Source: Spirochaetae bacterium HGW-Spirochaetae-3
Lineage (GTDB): Bacteria > Spirochaetota > Spirochaetia > Treponematales > UBA12059
Direction of reading: 5' to 3'
Assembly (NCBI GenBank): GCA_002839315.1
Contig: PGXV01000009.1
Coordinates: 176,774-240,773, forward strand
Length of the DNA: 64,000 nt
A program made the position numbers and the translations under genes. The notes beneath the pieces are model-generated. The model did not search any database, was not told where the DNA came from, and was given only the letters and a program-made list of their open reading frames with translations. Positions within the stretch are counted from its first letter, which is position 1, and each line of letters starts with the position of its first letter. Positions 59,761 to 64,000 of this stretch are shown here, piece by piece.

Positions 59761-60135
59761 TTACTTCCGCAGGATTTTCTCCATAGCCTTCCCCTTGGCT
59801 AACTCGTCAACAAGCTTGTCCAGATAACGAACTTTTCGCAGGATATCGTCTTCGATTTCTTCTACTCGATACCCGCAGATCGTTCCAGTTATCTTTGAGG
59901 CATTGGGGTTCATCCGTGGTGCCTGATGGAAAAAGTGTTTAAAGTCAGTTCCATCACTAATATTCTCGGCAAGGGTGTTTTTGTCATAACCAGTCAGCCA
60001 GAAGATGATTTCATCGACTTCATCTTGTGTCCGACCCTTTTTTTCCGCTTTCTTGACATAGAGTGGGTAAACGCTTCCGAAAGTCATTTTATAGACTCTT
60101 TCGAGAGTCTTATCGTCTTTGCTGGTATCTCTCAT
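59761..60135 (-). CDS. DUF2200 family protein
   Basis: A 124-residue protein matching DUF2200 along its length: [73 protein letters not shown] and a terminal GKAMEKIL. The family is widespread and uncharacterised. Start ATG 60135 with GAGGT. Usually chromosomal, so its presence here is cargo. Confidence 0.88.
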   Translation of the reverse strand: MRDTSKDDKTLERVYKMTFGSVYPLYVKKAEKKGRTQDEVDEIIFWLTGYDKNTLAENISDGTDFKHFFHQAPRMNPNASKITGTICGYRVEEIEDDILRKVRYLDKLVDELAKGKAMEKILRK

Positions 60136-60245
60136 GATGGTAATACCTCTGAATTAATAATATACGAAGCTGAATATAGTTGTGGCTATACTGAGTGTTT
60201 CTCCGATTAAGCCAAGGTACTATTTGTTCTGCTTGGAGGATCGCT

Positions 60246-60440
60246 ATGAAGATTGAAATTCTTCTTGAAAGACTTGCATCCCCTGCCCAGAGGGCATTGA
60301 GTAACGCCGACATCAAGACTCTTGAAGAACTCGCAAAGCATACTGAGCGTGAGATTCTTGACCTTCATGGCATCGGGAAGAATGCTATGGCTGTGATAAA
60401 GACAACCTTGGACGAGCATGGTCTTTCATTGAAGTCATGA
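60246..60440 (+). CDS. RNA polymerase alpha-CTD-like HhH protein
   Basis: A 64-residue protein starting at ATG 60246 with GGAGGA. LLERLASPAQRALSNADIKT followed by LEELAKHTEREILDLHGIGK and NAMAVIKTTL is the helix-hairpin-helix domain of the alpha-subunit C terminus. Probably binds DNA or RNA polymerase. The stop overlaps the next start (ATGA). Confidence 0.75.
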   Translation: MKIEILLERLASPAQRALSNADIKTLEELAKHTEREILDLHGIGKNAMAVIKTTLDEHGLSLKS

Positions 60441-61024
60441 CGGTATCATTCACCTATCAGCACACTTACTACTACCTGCTCCCTACCGCCGATGACAAGA
60501 ACCTCCTGGCTTTTGACGCGGGCTACCCTTGCTCACTCCATGAATATGCTCGGGGCGTTAAGGGGACAGGCTATAGGTTCGACCAGATCAAATGGGCGAT
60601 AGTCTCTCACTTTCATCTTGACCACGCAGGACTAATAAGGGACTTTCAGGATGCTGGAATCCAGTGTCTCCTCTTTGAGAACCAAGGCGACGGCATTGAG
60701 GAGATGGAGCGGATCATCAAGAGGAGCTATCCGAGGTATGAACCGATCTTGAAAGATGGCTTCTTGTCTTTGAAGACGGGTGATTCAAGGGCATTCTTGG
60801 CTTCCATCGGTATAGGTGGGGAGGTTATTCAGACGGCGGGGCATTCTGGAGACTCTGTATCCCTCATAACCGATGACCATGAGGTCTTGATAGGAGACCT
60901 GTATCCTGTCTCCCAGATCATGGATGATGATGTTGTGAGCCACCAATCTTGGGCGACAATCAAGGCGATGGGTGGGAAGTACATCTATCCGAGTCATGCA
61001 AAGCCGTTTGAGTTGGATGGGTAA
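60437..61024 (+). CDS. MBL-fold metallo-hydrolase
   Basis: A 195-residue metallo-beta-lactamase-fold hydrolase. KWAIVSHFHLDHAGLIRDFQ has the HxHxDH zinc motif (near residues 58-63). The third metal ligand is in QTAGHSGDSVSL, with Asp in LIGDLYP and His in YPSHAKPF. The substrate is unknown. Translationally coupled to the HhH gene. Confidence 0.85.
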   Translation: MTVSFTYQHTYYYLLPTADDKNLLAFDAGYPCSLHEYARGVKGTGYRFDQIKWAIVSHFHLDHAGLIRDFQDAGIQCLLFENQGDGIEEMERIIKRSYPRYEPILKDGFLSLKTGDSRAFLASIGIGGEVIQTAGHSGDSVSLITDDHEVLIGDLYPVSQIMDDDVVSHQSWATIKAMGGKYIYPSHAKPFELDG

Positions 61025-61044
61025 GGGGGCAAGGTTGCCCCCTT
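61023..61044. terminator. Bidirectional terminator
   Basis: AAGGGGGC-AAGGTT-GCCCCCTT, an 8-bp perfect stem between the MBL and the convergent excisionase-like gene. Confidence 0.75.
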
Positions 61045-61052
61045 GAGTCAGT

Positions 61053-61385
61053 TCATCTCTGTGCTTTATTCAGTTCTACGAGTTCTTCATCAGATTGTCG
61101 GAGCCACTTCTGGACAGATTCCCATGTCCAGCGTTCTCGATTGCACACGATAGCATCGGGCTTTCCCCCATTAGGTTTCAGATGGGAGTAAGCTTTATTG
61201 CCAAGTGTTCCCGCACTGACTCCTTTTAATGCACATGCTTCAAGAAGTGTGTAAAGCTCTTGTTTTGGGTTCATCTTCTTCTTGATTGCTTCAAGCTCTG
61301 CTCGCAAAGCCTTGATTTCGGTAACTAAGTCCATAAGGAATGGAGCTTTGATAGTAAATTCTGGTGACAAATCATCATTCTTCAT
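61053..61385 (-). CDS. Excisionase-like DNA-binding protein
   Basis: A 110-residue protein (start ATG 61385, AAAGGAG). After a short coiled coil (LVTEIKALRAELEAIKKKM) comes a winged-HTH/MerR-like helix set: ELYTLLEACALKGVSAGTLG, then NRERWTWESVQKWLRQS. This matches short excisionase or helix-turn-helix 'HTH_17-like' proteins. It lies 210 bp from attR, opposite the integrase, so it may be the recombination directionality factor. Confidence 0.55.
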   Translation of the reverse strand: MKNDDLSPEFTIKAPFLMDLVTEIKALRAELEAIKKKMNPKQELYTLLEACALKGVSAGTLGNKAYSHLKPNGGKPDAIVCNRERWTWESVQKWLRQSDEELVELNKAQR

Positions 61386-61473
61386 GCTATTCTCCTTTGT
61401 GAAGAAATCCTTCACTTGCATCACAATTAAGTATGCTAAAATTTGAAATTCTTCTCATCCTATAAGCAAAAAA

Positions 61474-61497
61474 TCGACCATGACCATTTCATGACCA
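61474..61497 (+). repeat. Candidate integrase arm sites (right)
   Basis: ATGACCA at 61480-61486 and 61491-61497 (TGACCA 11 bp apart), with a related TCGACCA at 61474-61480. Same hexamer, strand and spacing as the pair inside attL. Confidence 0.45.
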
Positions 61498-61598
61498 GTT
61501 GCTATCTGGGCATATAACATTCTACCTATAATAGTATTGGTCAGGGCTTGAATCAAGCTAATTGCTTGCTGTATAATGTAAATAGGTTAATCGGGAAC

Positions 61599-61647
61599 GC
61601 TTGAGGTGCTAGTGCCGAGAGGCATGGAGGTTCAAGTCCTCTTCGCC
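61599..61647 (+). repeat. attR: 49-bp direct repeat
   Basis: Identical to 3387-3435. It continues at 61648-61650 as GCA, the native last two acceptor bases and discriminator of tRNA-Leu(GAG). No 5' half of a tRNA precedes it. Confidence 0.95.
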
Positions 61648-61651
61648 GCAT

Positions 61652-61691
61652 AAAAGAAAAGTCCCGACCGAAAGGTCGGGACTTTTCTTTT
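61652..61691 (+). terminator. Native tRNA-Leu terminator, displaced by the island
   Basis: A perfect 18-bp stem with a GAAA loop (61670-61673), ending in TTTTCTTTT, one base after the tRNA 3' end. It originally terminated the tRNA-Leu gene now 58 kb away. Confidence 0.9.
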
Positions 61692-61806
61692 AAACAAGCG
61701 GCGAAGAGGACGTACTGCGCGGCTACGAAGCAGGCTAGTGACGGTCTCGCCGTGCATATGACGCCGATATGGACTACGACCTGAGCGAGGGCGTATAGTC
61801 GACGAT

Positions 61807-62739
61807 ATGAGAACCTATAGAGCCTGTCCGCTGCTGGCATGCGCCGCCGCTTTCGCCCTCGCAGCGTGTTCCTCCGCGCCCGTAGCCGTGTCCGACGCGG
61901 CGTCCCGGCCTCCTAAGAAGCTGACGATACGGGAGCTGGCTTTGGGCGCGGCGCCTATCACGCTGGTCGATGGCCGCTATGAAGGCGAGAATGATTCGGC
62001 GGCCCTCGTTCCCGGCTCCGAACTACGGGGCGACTTCGACGGGGACGGCCGGCCGGACGCCATGGCGCTCGTCTGCTACGATGGCGGCGGAAGCGGCCCG
62101 TTCCTGTATCTCGCCTGGTTCCCCGACTGGCGGGACGGGAAGGAATCGGCGGCGACGTTCTTCCTCGGAGACAGGATGCGCGTCGAATCGATGTCTACGC
62201 TGGCCGACGGCGTTTCGGCGGAGTTGCGCTACGTCTGCGCGGGAGAGGGCGACGCGCTATGCCGCCCGGGCGCTCGCGGGACGATACGCTTGAGCCTGCG
62301 TTCCGGAGAGTTCGTCGAGACGTACCGGCTGGAAGAGGGCAGGGCGGGGATCGGCGACCTCGCGGGAAGGACCTGGGGGCTGACGAACTACCGCGTCGGC
62401 GAGAAGTCGGTGACGCTGGATAGGGCGGCGATGGATAGGGCAGGGGACGGCGAGGCCTTCAGCCTCTCGTTCGAGGGCGGACTGATCTCCGGCGCGGGCT
62501 CGTGCAACCGCTTCTTCGGTACGGCGACCGATACCGGCCCGCTAGGCCTCTCTATCGACGCGCTGGGCAGCACCAAGATGTTCTGCGTCGACGAGCCGTA
62601 CGGGTTAGCGGAATTCGAGTATCTGGAAGCGCTCGGCGCCGTCGAGGGATGGGAGCTTTCGCTCGGGCGGCTACGGCTCCATGGCCGGCGGAGCGATGGC
62701 GGCTTGATCGAGTTGAGCTTCAGGACTCTCTCTCCCTAG
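61807..62739 (+). CDS. META-domain lipoprotein
   Basis: A 310-residue lipoprotein: signal ACPLLACAAAFALAACSS with lipobox LAAC. The C-terminal ~120 residues are a META/HslJ domain (GRTWGLTNYRVGEKSVTLDR, GGLISGAGSCNRFFGT, STKMFCVDEP, LGRLRLHG). The middle region has an FG-GAP/calcium-like segment (LRGDFDGDGRPDAMALVCYD). GC-rich host gene. It ends 4 bp inside the convergent gene. Confidence 0.85.
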   Translation: MRTYRACPLLACAAAFALAACSSAPVAVSDAASRPPKKLTIRELALGAAPITLVDGRYEGENDSAALVPGSELRGDFDGDGRPDAMALVCYDGGGSGPFLYLAWFPDWRDGKESAATFFLGDRMRVESMSTLADGVSAELRYVCAGEGDALCRPGARGTIRLSLRSGEFVETYRLEEGRAGIGDLAGRTWGLTNYRVGEKSVTLDRAAMDRAGDGEAFSLSFEGGLISGAGSCNRFFGTATDTGPLGLSIDALGSTKMFCVDEPYGLAEFEYLEALGAVEGWELSLGRLRLHGRRSDGGLIELSFRTLSP

Positions 62740-62993
62740 ACCGCTACGCGACCGTTGCGTACCGCCGTCGAGACGCGGCCGAAGGCTTCTATGCACGTCT
62801 CGAGGATCTGCACGTAGCCGCGCTCCGCCTTGCCCGCGGCGTCGAGCTCGGACAGCGCGGCGGCGTAGGATGCTATGAAACCGTCGTCCCGCGAGCGGCC
62901 GAGCAGCTTGCGCGACGCGAGGATGTACAGCTGGCGCGACGGCATGGGTATGGCCGCCAGCTTCGATTCCAGTAGTCCGAAATACGCTTCCAT
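62736..62993 (-). CDS. Small hypothetical protein
   Basis: An 85-residue helical protein (MEAYFGLLESKLAAIPMPSR, DGFIASYAAALSELDAAGKA). GC-rich, host type, 4-bp convergent overlap with the META gene. Unknown function. Confidence 0.55.
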   Translation of the reverse strand: MEAYFGLLESKLAAIPMPSRQLYILASRKLLGRSRDDGFIASYAAALSELDAAGKAERGYVQILETCIEAFGRVSTAVRNGRVAV

Positions 62994-63071
62994 TCGCTTG
63001 CCTCCGCGCTCCCGTACCGGTAGCTACTCTCTATATCGGCCGATTCGCCGTCGCATGATACCGCGATTACC

Positions 63072-63920
63072 GCGATCGCCGACTGGCGCGGCGATCGCTA
63101 GCCGTCGTTCGACCTGACTCGCGGTAGCTCGCAGGTCAACGACGGCGCCCGACCTGATTCGCTGCGCTCGCGAGTCAACGGCGGCGCCCGACCTGACTCG
63201 CGGTAGCTCGTAGGTCGCCGATGGATGCCCGACCTGATTCGCCGCGCTAGCAGGTCAACGGCGGCGCCCGGCCTGACTCGCGGTAGCTCGCAGGTCAACG
63301 GCGGCGCCCGACCTGATTCGCCGCGCTCGCAGGTCAACGGCGGCGCCCGACCTGACTCGCGGTAGCTCGCAGGTCAACGACGGCGCCCGACCTGACTCGC
63401 GGTAGCTCGCAGGTCAACGGCGGCGCCCGACCTGACTCGCGGTAGCTCGTAGGTCGCCGATGGTGGCCCAACCTGACTCGCGGTAGCTCGCAGGTCGCCG
63501 ATGGATGCCCGACCTGACTCGCGGTAGCTCGCAGGTCAACGACGGCGCCCGACCTGACTCGCGGTAGCTCGCAGGTCGTCGATGGATGCCCGACCTGATT
63601 CGCTGCGCTCGCAGGTCAACAGCGGCGCCCGACCTGATTCGCTGCGCTCGCAGGTCGCTGATGGCTGCTCGACCTGACTCGCGGTAGCTCGCAGGTCAAT
63701 GGCGGCACCTCGCGAGCCGGTAGTAGTGCACCCGATACCCTATCTTCCCGCGCCAAAGCCGCGATCGCCGACTGGCGCGGCGATCGCCGGCCGTCGTTCG
63801 ACCTGACTCGCGGTAGCTCGTAGGTCAACAATGGCTGCCCGACCTGACTCGCGGTAGCTCGCAGGTCAACGGCGGCGCCTCGCGAGCCGGTAGTAGTGCG
63901 CCCGATACCCTATCTTCCCG
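63072..63920. repeat. ~40-bp imperfect tandem repeat array with nested larger repeats
   Basis: About 17 copies (63111 to 63867) of a ~40-bp unit with GACCTG at one end and CAGGTC ~15 bases later, giving an imperfect hairpin per unit. Two middle variants alternate: CTCGCGGTAGCTCG and TTCGCTGCGCTCG. Larger segments are repeated too: GCGATCGCC...GGCGATCGC at 63072 and 63761, and CGCGAGCCGGTAGTAGTGC at 63711 and 63881. No coding or cas genes. The ~80 bp after it show no gene. Confidence 0.85.
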
Positions 63921-64000
63921 TACCAAAGGCACGACACGACGCCCCTTAACCTTTGTTCCTAACAGGCCTCGCATGCACGCGGAGGAGGGTGTCATAAGAA

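Larger units (their letters stand above)
3387..61647. mobile_element. 58-kb integrative element in tRNA-Leu (defence island)
   Basis: The element is bounded by a perfect 49-bp direct repeat (3387-3435 and 61599-61647) equal to the 3' part of the tRNA. A tyrosine integrase gene sits directly inside the left end and a small excisionase-like gene inside the right end. The interior is AT-rich against GC-rich flanks. The cargo is type I R-M, Mrr, ABC-3C, Gabija-like, HEPN-like and toxin-antitoxin genes plus many small genes. I found no relaxase, VirB4 or coupling protein, and no phage structural genes, so it is probably mobilised or non-conjugative. An iteron/RHH/Rep-like module suggests that it may replicate after excision. 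Confidence 0.93.

Noticed and set aside
61553..61840. Minus-strand 95-codon frame over attR
   Set aside because: Made of tRNA repeat and terminator sequence read backwards; overlaps the META lipoprotein start.
63098..63831. CRISPR array or repeat proteins in the 63-kb region
   Set aside because: Both 'repeat' and 'spacer' parts are conserved between units, there are no cas genes, and the open frames are by-products of GC-rich repeats.

Overview
The window is a bacterial chromosome segment with a large island inserted in it. The flanks (1-3386 and 61648-64000) are GC-rich. The 58.3 kb between them is clearly AT-rich and differs in codon use. Flank genes (RNase Y, a YmdB-type phosphoesterase, a P-II-like protein, a PTS EIIA) and small secreted or outer-membrane-like proteins fit a diderm bacterium. 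A spirochaete is my best guess, but that is inference from gene content. tRNAs here do not encode CCA.

Layout. 1-3438: 3' end of rny, YmdB-like gene, a methyltransferase, a P-II-like gene plus PTS EIIA pair, and tRNA-Leu(GAG), which is the integration site. 3387-61647: integrative element bounded by perfect 49-bp direct repeats (attL/attR) of the 3' part of the tRNA. A tyrosine integrase lies at the left end and a small excisionase-like protein at the right end. Inside the element, 5-7.3 kb has two serine-recombinase-related proteins without catalytic domains. 7.3-11.5 kb has small accessory genes, an ADP-ribosyltransferase-like protein and an orphan DNA methyltransferase. 11.6-13.8 kb is a replication/partition-like module (helically phased iterons, RHH protein, structured leader, HTH protein). 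14-16 kb holds a MATE transporter pair. 16-19.1 kb is a minus-strand operon with a TIGR02452 macrodomain protein. 19.3-23.7 kb has secreted proteins and RmuC. 23.8-33.9 kb is a restriction locus (hsdM-hsdS-[XRE/ImmA-PIN]-hsdR-nuclease-mrr). 34-46 kb carries small accessory genes, a paralogous small-protein family and two tandem structured RNAs. 46-50.7 kb has two serine resolvases, a two-gene soluble plus membrane module, and a HEPN-like gene whose 3' end overlaps a tRNA-like gene with a greatly enlarged anticodon arm. 50.9-54.5 kb is an ABC-3C defence system. 54.5-55.8 kb has a tyrosine recombinase-like gene lacking catalytic residues, between two copies of a tiny-gene/terminator repeat. 55.9-58.5 kb is a Gabija-like pair. 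58.8-61.4 kb has small genes (AT-hook, DUF2200, HhH, MBL hydrolase, excisionase-like). 61.8-64 kb: META-domain lipoprotein, a small gene and a degenerate ~40-bp tandem repeat array.

How it works together. I see no conjugation genes, so this looks like a non-conjugative integrative element that stores defence cargo (type I R-M, Mrr, ABC-3C, Gabija, HEPN) with toxin-antitoxin and recombination genes. Integration changed the last two acceptor-stem bases and the discriminator base of the host tRNA-Leu(GAG), and moved the native tRNA 3' end and terminator 58 kb away. The most unusual item is the tRNA-like gene at 48390-48487 beside the HEPN-like gene. Two or three genes are broken by 1-2 nt indels, two of them in homopolymers. 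These could be assembly errors, phase-variable switches or programmed frameshifts.
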